From assembly GCA_036768485.1 (NCBI GenBank), contig JAVLUZ010000763.1:173422-237421 (forward strand): a stretch of 64,000 nucleotides of DNA, read 5' to 3'. Shown in pieces: positions 38,403 to 50,027 of the stretch. The notes under the pieces were generated by a model. It saw only the letters and a list, made by a program, of their open reading frames with translations. It was not told the DNA's origin and ran no database searches. The position numbers were made by a program, and so were the translations under genes. Origin of the DNA: Mermis nigrescens. Lineage: Eukaryota; Nematoda; Enoplea; Mermithida; Mermithidae. Each line of letters starts with the position of its first letter. Position 1 is the stretch's first letter.

Positions 38403-38625
38403 TGTAAGGTCCATTGGGTGGCGGCGGACCATTAGCCGCGGTCAAATGGCTAACGGACGAGCTCCTCCGTTGCAACAGTCCGTCGGACGCGGGGTCGAAT
38501 TGGCTGCTGACCCGGTGACAAGCTTGGGGTATTTCTTGTAAGGACGGAAAAAACGTTCGCTGCTCCTTAACGCACGACGATATAAGCACAGGATTGTTGC
38601 CAGAATTCGACTGCTTGTTGCCCAT
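38403..38625 (-). CDS. Exon 1 (start codon), MGNKQS N terminus
   Basis: The ATG at 38625-38623 sits in a good context (A at -3, G at +4). The exon codes 74 residues plus one base and ends at a GTTAGA donor (38402-38401). Glycine 2 followed by Asn-Lys-Gln-Ser fits an N-myristoylation signal, so membrane anchoring is plausible. The rest is Ser/Pro-rich and ends in a proline run (NGPPPPNGPY). A TTTTAG just upstream of the ATG could be an acceptor, so a separate 5' UTR exon is possible. GC content is clearly higher than the flanks. The split codon joins exon 2 as A|CA (Thr). Confidence 0.72.
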
Positions 38626-38639
38626 CTTTGCTAAAATTT

Positions 38640-40135
38640 TATATTCCTTTAGAATAATTTTCGACTACATGTCGCTTCATTCCAACAGTAAAGTATTCAA
38701 CGGTCAATCTAAATTTATTTGCTGACAAATTTACGGCAGCCAACTCACTGTTTACCGCGCGTTGACCGCAACCTTAATGGGGTCACGCGGATATCGCGGT
38801 TCAATGACACAAATAGCTCGCGACCACGTCATAAATTCGACAGTATTGGGCAATCAAAGCGAATTACTGCATACTGAACTCTTTATATGTACAATTGCGA
38901 CCCTTTTGCAAACATATACGAAATATTACGACTAAATTAACGTCGAAGCAATAAATAAATGAGGACCAGTAGTTGGCAAATGAGGCGACTCAGGATTCCT
39001 CAATTGACCGAAACTGAAATCAAACCAAAGTTTATTAACGCTAAAAATTGCTTAATAAGCGTATTTTTGTATGTGCAAATGTGATATTAGAGCGCTAGAG
39101 ACAACTTAATTAAAACTATATTTAGGGATTGTCATATTCTGTAAGCTAGGGTTCGATTGAATGAAACAAAAATAAAAAAAACTAAAAAGGAATACAATGA
39201 AAGTAATATAAAAATAACAAGATGTTTTGCGCAGGTCGATGATCAAAAGCCAAGAAAAAGGACAAGATAATGCGTTAAAGGTCATTTTTCGATTGTATCG
39301 AAATTTTAAATGACTAGTCCCAGACTTTGAAAACGAGCAGAAATTCGCTGGCTCCTTCGCGAGCAAACTCCACAAGATCTAAAACCTTGTCAGACTTTTT
39401 CGGCCGGTGAAATTTTGAGTGAATTGACCGCAAAAAAAGATAGATAGTAAAACTTCACGGACGTCATTATTTTCTTCTATTTTATAGGTTTGACCGAATG
39501 AAATACTTCTTACAACTAATTGCGGCTTAAAAAACGTCTTCGTCGTATACATGCCAAGCTGGTGGAGAATACGGAGAGAATTGAATAACTAACAAAAATT
39601 ATATTTTGGCCTCAGCTACTTTTTTGTTTTGTCGGCCTCAGCTACTTTTTGTAAGAGGAATCATTGAAATACTGCCGGATAAAACTAATTCTTTTATTTG
39701 ATATTTACATTTTGTTAAAATTAAAAAAATAGTGCACCCGAAATGAGCAGATTGACATAAACGCGCGATCATTAAGACAAATTTTGTTAGGCAAAGTCGG
39801 TAATTTCCGGAAAAAGTGCTTACCGCAGAAAGATTCTCGAATAAGAATCTCGAACAAAATGTAAAATTAAATTTCAAAGTAAAAATAGCGTTTTTAATTT
39901 TTTTCGGAAACTAATCGAAAGACTCGTAAATTTTAAAAAAATTCCACCAAAATTTCAACGATTAGTTGTGAAAAAACGAGATCGAGGCGTAGTTACTCGA
40001 TTAAAGCCATTTTTAATCCATCATAGACGAATCATTGTCGAAAAAAACGTCATAATTGCGTACCATTGTACGACTTAAAATCGAGCGATTGATGCGAATT
40101 CAGCGCATTAAATTATACACCAAATAAAAAGGAAC
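38640..40135. other. Upstream region of the minus-strand gene
   Basis: Low-repeat DNA 5' of the start codon. 38700-38880 is richer in CG (GTCACGCGGATATCGCGG) and may include promoter or 5' UTR sequence. No defined element could be called. Confidence 0.3.
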
Positions 40136-40138
40136 CGG

Positions 40139-40358
40139 TTACGGTTGAGGCGGACCGGGAGCGATAAAATTTTGGGGAACTTTTCGTTCTACCGCATTAA
40201 TGACACGAACCACGCTCAGAATTCGGCGGAGCGTATCGCGCGAATGGATGGTAAATATACTAATACAGTAGCGATTTCGATCAAGAAACCAGTTCGTCGT
40301 CGGAGCAACGTAATTTGCGGTTCGTGCTAAATATACTACTAACAAAAGGTGGACGGGC
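40139..40358 (-). CDS. Possible terminal exon (ambiguous strand)
   Basis: After a pyrimidine-rich tract and TTGTTAG, a minus frame reads about 72 codons to TAA at 40141-40139 (VINAVERKVPQNFIAPGPPQP end). The region is CpG-richer than its surroundings. The plus strand is also open here (LRRTGSDKILGNFSFYRIND) with a GTAAAT donor at about 40250, so the strand is undecided. No flanking exon was found. It may be a 3' exon of a gene whose 5' part lies to the right, or chance. Confidence 0.25.
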
Positions 40359-40514
40359 GACGCTTTTCAATTTAATACATAAATATGCATAAATTTTCGA
40401 ATAAATAAATGCGAGAGCAGGAAAACGGAAGAATAATTGCTGGCACAAAACGACTGTACGAGCGAAACTCATTCGAACCGCATATTTTGTGGGTTTTTTG
40501 ACAGGCCACACCTA

Positions 40515-41140
40515 CTAGGCGAAAATTCTTCACTTGATAGTGAAAACATAAACAACCAAATCATACAAAGTTTGTACGAAGTACGAGTATTTAAAAGCCG
40601 ATGATATGTGCATAAATGAAAAGTTATGCTGCGTGTGTGTGTGTGGTAAGTGGAATAAATAATTTGAGGCTATTTGGTATGATTTATTAAGTCTTTAAGC
40701 ATCGAAAAAGTAAAAAAATATTGATCGATAAAATGATACAGTACAATTAGTACGTGTTTGCATCGATCGGGTAATCGTCGTGGGCATAGGTACGAGATTA
40801 TTTCACTCTTTTTCTTATTATCTTATGTTTTTTATTAAAGCCTTATAAATATGAATGTAGAGTGCTAGAGTGCATGCGCATATAATAAAAATTTCAAAGA
40901 AAGATAATAAACTATTTTCTTAACACAGACGAGAATGATTAGGATATAGCAATACTCGTAATTGGCCCTAACTGACCCTTCGATAATCATAGGCAGCGAG
41001 ATAGCCCTTACCTAACTTGGATACTCATAGAAAGTGTTAGCTATAAAAACGAATAATAAAAGTATTCTCAATATTATATATTAGCTTAACGCTCAATTCC
41101 CAGCTTCTAATGAGTGTCTAAACTTTTAGCGTAACATAGT
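40515..41140. other. Unassigned intergenic sequence
   Basis: Only a short (GT)n run near 40632 was noted. Confidence 0.4.
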
Positions 41141-42751
41141 AGCACCTTTTGACGGTTTTTAGCCATCATGGACACAACCCGGTGTAAATGCCTCATGTAT
41201 AGAACTGTAGAGACCAAATTTTCTAGTACGTTTTTTGTTTCTTGAATTTTGCTTTTGGTTGCGAGGTAGGAAAAACATTTTTAATAAAAAAGTACCACGT
41301 TGCAAAAGCTAATCATTAAAATGAACTCGGTTGTGTAAAGCCAACAGCAAGTTAGTTCAAGCAGTTTAGAGTTTACACTATGGTCTAGGGAGAACAAATA
41401 CGTTTTTACCTAATTTTTCTTTCCCAATTTCTCCGGTCATGAATCGTGTCGTGCTAAGTATTCCAAAAATAAAGTACGTCATGGGATTACACATAGCACT
41501 TTAAACTCGTCTTTTTGAACTTAATTGAGACTTATATCTGCAGTTGTAAAGTTTAAACTCTGGGTTAAAAAAATTTGTTTTTGCATGATTTTTGGCTGTT
41601 ATATTCATCCAATATGAATGGGCCGTGATAGATACTTCAAAAATAGAGTACGTTTCGTGGATTACACATCGCATTTAGACTTGTTTTTTTGAATTCATAC
41701 AGAGGTAGATCAGGAGGTGTGAGTTTAAGCTCTGGAGTAAAAAAACATGTTTTTTGCGCGTTATTTTTCTATCATTCATTAATTTATAAATCATCTTGTG
41801 CTAAGTAGTCGAAGAACAATGTACATATGTTCCAAGGGCTACACGCCGCATTTGGTCGCATTTGTTTACTCTCAATACAGAGATAGTTATAGAACTGTTA
41901 ATTTATAGTGCTGGGGTGAAAAACGTCTTTCTCTGCCAGCTTCTTTTGTCATGAATCTGGTCGAGTCGGGACACAACCCTAATTATAAAAATGTACTACG
42001 CATCAAGAGGCACACACGCATGCGAGCGTGTTTAATTGCACCAAATATTGAATTATTGTGAAGGTGTAAACTTTACTCTGAAAATCTATTTTACTTTCAT
42101 AGCGTTCCAAAAAAGATTAATTTTCTCTTCAACACGTTCTACGTAGCGTCAACATCACGAATCCGATTGTAAATTTCTTTACACTCAGTATTTGTGTTAA
42201 CACTGAAAATTAACTTTAGTTTTAAAGCACTGCAGAAGATTGATTTTTTCAATCTTCTCATAACGTCAAAATCAGGAATCTGGCTTTAAATTTTCGATAC
42301 AGTCAGTATTTTTGTAATTTTTATACTGAGAATTAACTTCAGTTCTAAAGCGTTGCAGAAGCACTATTTTAGATTCCACGTGACACTGAACTTGACTTTA
42401 AATTTTCTGTCATTTATTGTGTAAATTTACACTGTAAATTATAGTCTGTTTGATATTGTTTTGGGCATAAATTTTAAGAATTTCTCCAAAAGAAACCCGA
42501 CAGCTTACGATGATTATATATATATCAAATTAATGCTATAATCGCAATCTGTCGGTTTATTGTCGGACATAGTTTTGTCAAGACGAAATGAGAAATTGTA
42601 AAGTTTACTTTACCTTTTATACATTTTGCATACAAACATATATTTTGGGAACTTCATACAGTTATTTTGAAGTTTGAGGGTTATAAGGTTAATTTATCTA
42701 GCGTGCTGACTTATTTATAATGCGTGTATATAATATGTTATATTATCGATT

Positions 42752-44110
42752 GTGACTCAACACTCCCACCGTCTCAGCATTCCCACTGTCTCAATATTCC
42801 CACTGTCTCAACAGTCCCACTCGAATTCTCAACACTCCCACTGTCTCAACATTCCCACTGTCTCAACATTCCCACTGTCTCAACACTCCCACTCGATTTC
42901 TCAACACTCACACTGTCTCAACCTTCCCATTGTTTCAACATTCCCACTGTCTCAACACTCCCACTCGAATTCTCAACACTCCCACTGTCTCAACATTCCC
43001 ACTGTCTCAACATTCCCACTGTCTCAACACTCCCACTCGAATTCTCAACACTCCCACTGTCTCAACATTCCCACTGTCTTAACATTCCCACTGTCCCAAC
43101 ACTCCCACTCGAATTCTCAACACTCCCACTGTCTCAACATTCCCACTGTCGCAATGCTAAACGGGACCATATATGAGCATGAAGCGTCTGGGTGGGGTCT
43201 AGAGACCCCCTCTCACCCAAGAATCTGGCGAACTTCCTAGAATTGTTTTCATTGATACCTTTTGGGACTTGATCCCATCTGGAGCCCCATAATTTTTACG
43301 CTGCCCATGCATGAACGGTAAATTTCACTTAAGGGCGATAAGATCTTAATGTATTTTTTGGTGACATTAAATCTTGAACTAATTACCACAGCTTCGCCAT
43401 AGAAATTTCGAAACAGTGGCATGTGGCATCCGTGTCAGTAAAATCCTAAATCCGGTGAAGTAGAATATGAGCAAGGTCGTAGATCTTATCACCATTAAGT
43501 GATATCTAAAATCCTAAATCTGAACTGGAATATGTGCAAGGTTGTAAATCTTATCGCCCTTAAGTGAAATTTACCGTTCATGCATGGACAGCGTGAAAAT
43601 TATGGGGCTCCAGACGGGATCAAGTCCCAAAAAGTATCAATGATAACAATTCTAGGAAGTTCGCTAGATTCTTGGGCGAGAGGGGGTCTCTAGACCCCAC
43701 CCAGACGCTTCATGCTCATATAAGGTCTCGTTTAGCATTGCGACAGTGGGAATGTTGAGACAGTGGGAGTGTTAAGAAACCGAGTGGGAGTGTTGAGACA
43801 GTGGGAATGTTGAGACAGTGGGAATGTTGAGACAGTGGGACTGTTGAGAATTCGAGTGGGAGTGTTGAGACAGTGTGAGTGTTGAGAATTCGAGTGGGAG
43901 TGTTGAGACAGTGGGAATGTTGAGACAGTGGGAATGTTGAGACAGTGGGAATGTTGAGACAGTGATGTGTTGAGAATTCGAGTGGGAGTGTTGAGACAGT
44001 GGGAATGTTGAGACAGTGGGAATGTTGAGACAGTGGGACTGTTGAGAATTCGAGTGGGAGTGTTGAGACAGTGGGAATGTTGAGACAGTGGGAGTGTTGA
44101 GACGGTACCA
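42752..44110. mobile_element. Foldback palindrome with 17-bp minisatellite arms
   Basis: The left arm 42752-43150 is an array of AACATTCCCACTGTCTC units punctuated by CTCGAATTCTCAACACTCCC. The right arm 43738-44105 is the same array inverted. Inside, 43155-43355 matches 43545-43737 inverted (for example GGGTGGGGTCTAGAGACCCC). The centre (about 43360-43545) holds short direct repeats. The Ser/His/Pro-repeat frames on both strands are products of the minisatellite, not genes. Confidence 0.85.
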
Positions 44111-44559
44111 TATTATCGGACGATGCGAATTCGAAGGATTTAGGTAAGATGATGATGACGATATGAGCATATGTATATCATATAAAGGATGAATTTCGCG
44201 CAGCAACTTTATACCTTAAACGGGATACGCCTTTTACCCCAAATCAAATATGTCGTAAGACATAAAAACCAATTATTTTTTTTGATAAAAAGTTAAGACC
44301 GATTAAGCTGACACCAACCCAGAAGTTCGGGAGCCCCAAAGGCAATATAAACCGGATTTTTCCGGATTAACATGCGTCAGGATGCGTAAAAGCCGAAAAG
44401 GGCAAAAGATAAGAAAGGTAGCACAAGGTAACGTTAAAGACTATGTGAGTTCACGAAATAGATGAATAGCAGCGTGGTCAAAAGATCTGTATTCCTATGC
44501 ACACCAGATAACAAGAAGAAGACAAGAAACTGTTTATTGTCTAGAAAAATACACGAAAT

Positions 44560-46850
44560 TTGATAAAACGCAAATACATGATAAAACAGCGACTGAACAA
44601 AAGGACATACAGATCACAGCAAGTGATATAACTAGGTATGCCCCAACAATAAAATTGTAAAATCGATGTTCAGGAGCTCTTTTTCGAACAAACAAAAGTT
44701 GGGAGAAGCGACTATTTGATTAGGTAAGGAGTTCCAAATTCTTCGGTAGCGTTGGGAAAAATCGATGAGGTGAGCATTGGAACAGACAATGGGTAATGTG
44801 AGTTTACGATGGTTTACAGATCGGGTTATGCCGGAACTAAAAATGAAAAATTCATCAGCAACAAAACAATATACATTAATAATTTGGTGAAGACGACGAA
44901 GTTCTAAAGAAGGTAGGTTAAGAAGCTTTAGGCGTTCAAGATATGATAAATTGCTATGAAAACCAAGAAGAAGTTTAGTAAATTTACGCTGAACATTTCC
45001 AGGACGATTTATATCATTTGCATAATATGAATTCCATTCAAAAACAGAATACGCAAGCATGGGTCTTACATGAGTAGTATAGGCCCTAACTAAAATATCT
45101 TTCTCACGAGAAAGAAAAGCTTTGTGGATAAGAAAAGGACGAGAAACAGCTTTTTTATTTATGTGATTTAAATGTTCCTTACAATTGAGATTGTGGAAAA
45201 TATGAACACCCAGATCACGAACGGAACTAATATCATTTGGAATATTTATATTTTTCGATGACCAAAACTTTTTTGGATTATTTTTACCAAGATGTAAAAC
45301 TGCACATTTTTCCGTAGCAACAGGAAGATCTTTTTGTATTACATGATAATCAGAAGATGGACCAAAGATTTTGACATCATCGGCAAAGAGGTAAATTTTA
45401 CTGTATTCAATCAAGTTACATAGGTAATTTACATAGATTAAGAATAAAGTAGGACTGACATAACTACCTTGGAGGACACAACTGCCAACAAGCATGAAAA
45501 CAGAGAAACCTTATTTAATACAAACACGCTGAAACCGACCTTGTCAAACGGAATTGAGCCATTTAAAATGTAGACCTTTTATTCCAAATTTAAAGAGATT
45601 ATATAAAAGCTTAGATAGGGGATTTTATCAAAAGCTTTGGAAAAGTCGATGTAAGGTACATCGACAGGAGTCCTATTGCTCAGAGATACCGTCGAACTGT
45701 GTTTACATTTAAGTAGTTGTAATTCACAAGACTTAGATTTCAGAAAACCAAATTGAGAAGAAGATAAGAGTTTGTTTGTAGTGAGAAAAACGATAATTTT
45801 TGATCAAACTTTCCATGATTTCACATGATGAGCAGCAAACAGAAATCGGTCAGTAATTACTCACTAAGGCTGCGTCTCCTTTTTTGAAGGCAGGAGTTAC
45901 ATTGGCCAATTTCCATAAATTAGGGATAGTGATAGTTAAAAAAAGAACATTAAAGATACTTGCTAAAGGCTCAGCAAGATAATTTGAAAGTTTTTCAGGA
46001 AAAAATGACAGAGTCCATCAGGACCATCAGAAAAAGAACCTTTTATTCGATTTAAAACCAGTTGCACGTTCTAAGCGTCAAAATGAATGGTTTGCAATGC
46101 AAGACCAGTCATCGAATCTAAAAAAGGAAGATGATTATTATCAACAGAAAAAAACAGAAGAAAAGTAGTTATTAAACAAATGAACCTTTTCTAAAGGATC
46201 AGAAGCGATTTTGTGATCATGAAGAAGAGGTGTAAAAGAGCGCTGATTATTTAACCGATTATTGACAAATTTATAGAAGGATTTTAAACTTTTGTCAGAA
46301 GGAAGATTGATTTCTCTCAGAAGAAATTTTTAATTTCAACATCCATTTTTTTGCAAAAAGATCCATATCTGATTTTTGTATCAGTCGAGTGATAAAGTTT
46401 ATGTTTCTTCCCAAACACACGTTTCTTAGTTAATATTCTTGTAATCAGTTCGGGATATTTACGTTTCGTGGGCTTGGGGGAGTTAAGGGGACAAATGCGC
46501 AAATTGAAGAGTGAAGCACTCCAACAAACAAATTATACATATCATTTACATTAGAACAGGAATCAAAAAGATCAGGCTTAGAAATCTGAGACAGTGCAAG
46601 ACCTAGAGCATCGAAATCAGCTTTACGAAAGTTGAAAACAGATGATCTAGGATTTTGGACTGGCATCAAAATACAATCGAATATAATTGAATTATGGTCA
46701 ATATTAGAAACAGGAATATCAACTTTTACGTTACAAATTTGATCAGGTACAAAGAGAAGATCAAGTATATTATTATCGTGAGTATTTTCTGTTATTAAGT
46801 GTTGAAAACCAGTGCCCGAAAGTGTGTCGAAAAATAGGGTATAGAAAAAT
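44560..46850 (-). pseudogene. CR1/Jockey-like LINE remnant (endonuclease tail and RT)
   Basis: Reading the minus strand from 46850: an endonuclease C-terminal segment (NILDLLFVPDQICNV, then SNIDHN in place of the usual SDH), a linker (FNFRKADFDAL), RT segments including WKLANVTPAFKKGD, then from 45495 to 44632 a long frame with LQGS, FADD (catalytic box, residues 37-40 of that frame) and the conserved thumb-like tail (YTTHVRPMLAYSVFEWN, NLSYLERLKLLNL). Stops and frameshifts interrupt the middle (45500-46300) and the 5' part is missing, so it is inactive. It lies inside the 42442-47183 element, which suggests nesting. Confidence 0.8.
44632..45495 (-). CDS. Reverse transcriptase C-terminal half (LINE ORF2 fragment)
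   Basis: This is the longest intact piece of the LINE, 287 codons. It begins in the RT palm (VLQGSYVSPTLFLIYVNYL, equivalent to the usual PQGS-LGPLLF-YIND block), carries the FADD catalytic motif, then the post-RT region typical of CR1/L2/Jockey elements. The start Met is not biological: the frame continues a broken upstream RT. Degenerate residues in the PQGS block show decay. Confidence 0.75.
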   Translation of the reverse strand: MLVGSCVLQGSYVSPTLFLIYVNYLCNLIEYSKIYLFADDVKIFGPSSDYHVIQKDLPVATEKCAVLHLGKNNPKKFWSSKNINIPNDISSVRDLGVHIFHNLNCKEHLNHINKKAVSRPFLIHKAFLSREKDILVRAYTTHVRPMLAYSVFEWNSYYANDINRPGNVQRKFTKLLLGFHSNLSYLERLKLLNLPSLELRRLHQIINVYCFVADEFFIFSSGITRSVNHRKLTLPIVCSNAHLIDFSQRYRRIWNSLPNQIVASPNFCLFEKELLNIDFTILLLGHT

Positions 46851-47540
46851 CGGAAAATTAATGGCTGAAAGCAAAGTGCACTTTACGCTCGCTTCTGTTG
46901 GAAAAGCCACAGATGATTTTGAGTATAAAAGCGGAAAAATCTAAGAACAGTCGCTCAGTGTCTCTTGGTTTAGCGTCGTAGAATCAAGCGTAAAAGTCAT
47001 CATTATTCGATTTTTCGCCCTCGACGTCGTGCTGTACCGTCGAAGTTTTAATCTGTTTATTCCGCGCACAGAAGGAACCCCACATTTTGGTCCCCTTAAG
47101 CCTAGGCAAAAACAGTAGCACAGTTTCACGCACTAACCCGACAGTTTTCAAAATTTATGCCCAATTTTGTGTGAAACAGACTATAACTTTCGTATCCGTA
47201 ATGTTGTGAATGGCAACAACTTTTGTTAAACTGTTATACGAAGCATCAATACTACGACTTTGACTTTAATGTTTGTTCACATTCAGCGATCGTGTAGAGC
47301 TTACACTAAAAGATAATGTTACTTTATGAGCGCTAGGGAAGGTTATTTTTAGAACCTCTTCAAAACGATATTGAAAGTACGAATCTAAATTCAAATTTTG
47401 GATCTTGTCTTGCTTGAAGCGTATGTGTTCAAGAATAAGTTTTGCTAATTAAGAGTAGGGTACTTGCATGGGGAAATGCTCCGATGGAACAAAAAAGGAC
47501 CAATATAGGTACATACCCTTGGAAGCAAGCACGATTAAAT

Positions 47541-48280
47541 CCGTCACTTTTACACGTGGAAGCCGGAAGTCTGGTCTTCAAAAAAGCAGGGCGAAATTAT
47601 AGAACGAAACAAATTAACGAAGAATCTCTGATGTGTGTCGAAAACCAATTTAGTTACAGAGCAATAAAAATTTGTGGTGGAAATATATAACGAATTTTCG
47701 ATTAACCACTAAGCTCGATAACTTAACCCTCCGTTTACCATCATTTTTTTGCAGTCGAAGTGCACCATCATGGCATAAACTCCTAGTGCTTATTAAGCTA
47801 TGCCTTCATAACATTCTCTGACAGCTATTACTTTCATTTAGTGCAATTTTTCATGCTCTTTCTGAATATGTATTTTCTGTGAAAATTATTTTTGAAAGAG
47901 GTATAATAAAAAACTATCATAATGCATAAGAATAGGCACCTGTTGGACATTATGCAAAAACAAGTAAAAGTAGATTTCTGTTGTGTTAAATACATCCAGG
48001 GGATGCATTTAAAGAGCTGCAAAGGAATAAACCACTAACTTTTCTCATTAGAAGCTTAGTTTCCCATCTTGAGTTTTTGTGATATCACTGTAAATAGGCC
48101 AAAAACGCCTATTTCTTATACTCTATAACTCCTTTTCGAGCTAAACCAATAAAAACGATGTAACTGAAGCCAAAACGAGGAGAGACAAAGTTTTGGACAC
48201 ATGGGTAAGGTAGAACAGGAAAAGTGCCACGAAAGTGATTCATTATGCCTCCGGCATAGGACGCGGTAAACGGAGGGTTA
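47541..48280. other. Unassigned sequence
   Basis: No exon or repeat assigned. Confidence 0.35.
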
Positions 48281-48284
48281 ATCA

Positions 48285-49340
48285 TGACCATCAATTCTCC
48301 GGAGAGAAGGGGGTCAAAACTTGAGTTTGTTGGGCCCAGAATGACCTCAAAAACTAATTTGTGCGCTAAAACAGCAATAAAAACACCATTATTTACACAG
48401 TTTCTGGTCAAAATAAAAAACGATGAAAGAAATTTTCATTTTATTCATTTTTGGCCTAAATTTTGCCTTATTTGCCTCAAAAAATATTCCATTTTCCCAT
48501 TCGGAAGTGGGGGGGGCTAGACTCCTAAACCCCCTACGCGCATGTCTGATTGTTCAACATTGCAGCCCTACAGTCAAACATGTCCTCCCGTTTTTACGTC
48601 GATCTGTCGACTTAAATTTTAGTTTCATTGTTTCGCACTGCTGTTTGCTTTGTATGTGATTCTTACTTCACTCGCCCGCCTTTCACGTTTTGGTCCAAAG
48701 TTGCACGTTTTCTGTCTAAATGCAATCGCCCTCGCGGCGTCGTTTGTTCTGATTTAATGAAACAAGGTCATTTAATGGAATTATGTTGTTTGTTTAATTT
48801 AACTTGATCACTTCTTTTCAACATTAAGCTGTTCATTTTAGATGAAGCATAAAAAGGTTTCTTTTATTCCTGATGGATTTTAATATAATAAAGATATATT
48901 TCTTAAGTTAAAATTTAAAGTATAGACTCGATTTTTTGCGGTGCTCACAACGGAAGCCCAATATTTTTAGCAGTTTCTGCCGACTTTCGCACACAAAGTT
49001 GACTTTTTTCCTAGTCCCTTCCTTTAACAGTTTTAATCCTACGTGATTCCAAGTATATCGACTTATTCTGTTTCATCGGAGCATTTGTCTTTTAATTATA
49101 CACTTCGTACCAGACATGCGCGTTGGGGAGGGGTTTTTGGAGGTCGTGAACACAGGTGCACAGCAACGCTGTTCAGGAGGGGATGGGTCAAAAATTTAAA
49201 AATTGAGCTTTCTTTGGTCAAAATGACCTCAAAAACTAGTGTAAGCGCTATTACACAGTTCACGGTCAATCTCAAGCACTTTTGAAGAAAATTTTCATTT
49301 TTCACTCATTTTTTGCCTTCATTTAGCCTAATATTCTCCA
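48285..49340. repeat. Another dispersed repeat pair and a family end
   Basis: 48290-48550 and 49110-49330 share GTCAAAATGACCTCAAAAACTA-like, GTGCGCTA and TTTTCATTTT blocks and GGGGAGGGG-type ends, in the same orientation (48330 and 49220). 48930-49095 is a diverged GTGTAAAG-family end (CATCGGAGCATTTGTCTTT). Confidence 0.5.
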
Positions 49341-49382
49341 CAAAATTTCCGATTTCCTATGAAACAATAATTGAATAATTCT

Positions 49383-49401
49383 AATGATAATAATAATAAT
49401 C

Positions 49402-49446
<45 letters not shown>

Positions 49447-49462
49447 TTAATAATATTAATAA

Positions 49463-49493
<31 letters not shown>

Positions 49494-49496
49494 AAT

Positions 49497-49578
<82 letters not shown>

Positions 49579-49598
49579 TTAATAATAATAATATTAAC

Positions 49599-49659
<61 letters not shown>

Positions 49660-49705
49660 TTAATAATTTTAATAATAATAAAAATAATAATAATAATATT
49701 TGCAT
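49383..49705. repeat. (AAT)n microsatellite
   Basis: About 320 bp of AAT repeats; Asn-, Ile- and Leu-homopolymer frames here are artefacts. Confidence 0.96.
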
Positions 49706-50027
49706 GAGAGTCATCGTTGAAAGCGGATAGAATAAGCTCAAGTAATAAAAATTGGCTATCATTTTTATTGGACAAAGTGTACCGCTCAAGTATCCCATGT
49801 TTTAATTTCCTGTAGCTAGATCAATTTTTAGCCAAAGAACATAAAATTTTGCAAAAATTTAAAAAACACATTAGAGTTATACTCTAAAAAGTTTTACATT
49901 GTAGAATTTGACGCTTCGCGGGCAATATACATTTACGTGATTACATCATTTTTAGAAACTTCGGATTAAGTTTGCGATATTTGGGCAAAATTTTCGGGCG
50001 CATTTTGACTGAGACTTCATTGAAAGC

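Larger units (their letters stand above)
19768..38625 (-). other. Split gene locus, unrecognised protein (7 exons modelled)
   Basis: Seven minus-strand exons join with consistent phases: 38403-38625 (ends phase 1), 33760-34077 (1 to 1), 33012-33336 (1 to 2), 30626-30872 (2 to 0), 29155-29424 (0 to 0), then a phase gap, 22372-22806 (2 to 2), 19768-20603. All modelled introns are GT-AG. The summed product exceeds 880 residues. I do not recognise the family. Visible traits are an N-terminal MGNKQS, the type of sequence N-myristoylated in other proteins, a DSGYNTS motif resembling beta-TrCP degrons, long proline/aromatic-rich disordered stretches, a KRKRKK basic cluster and a C-terminal coiled coil. 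This suggests a membrane-tethered scaffold or adaptor, which is inference only. Introns are packed with MITEs and a 3.4-kb foldback. Because four consecutive junctions keep frame, a real gene is very likely. Confidence 0.8.
42442..47183. mobile_element. 4.74-kb composite with TAGTCTGTTT inverted ends, TA duplication
   Basis: The left end TAGTCTGTTTGATATTG…GGGCATAAATTTT and the right end (reverse complement TAGTCTGTTTCACAC…GGGCATAAATTTT) form diverged inverted repeats of about 36 bp or more. Flanking TA occurs at 42440-42441 and 47184-47185, as for Tc1/mariner-like insertion. The interior contains the minisatellite foldback and the LINE remnant. No transposase was seen. Confidence 0.6.
41140..47540 (+). 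mobile_element. GTGTAAAG-family element split by a 4.74-kb insertion
   Basis: Family text runs from about 41140 to 42441 and resumes at 47184 (AACTTTCGTATCC…), ending near 47540 in a degenerate terminal block (AAATGCTCCGATGGAACAAA). Joining across the insertion restores the family's 'AAATTAACTTT' text found at 42205. Confidence 0.6.

Noticed and set aside
42724..43240. Long Ser/His/Pro-repeat ORFs (and mirror ORFs at 43716-44206)
   Set aside because: They are translations of the minisatellite foldback arms in several frames on opposite strands; no gene signals.
42752..44110. Spaced repeats as a CRISPR array
   Set aside because: Units are short contiguous minisatellite repeats without unique spacers, in a eukaryotic context.
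49323..49798. Poly-Asn, poly-Ile and poly-Leu ORFs
   Set aside because: Products of the (AAT)n microsatellite; the same applies to 12076-12496 and 20726-21296.
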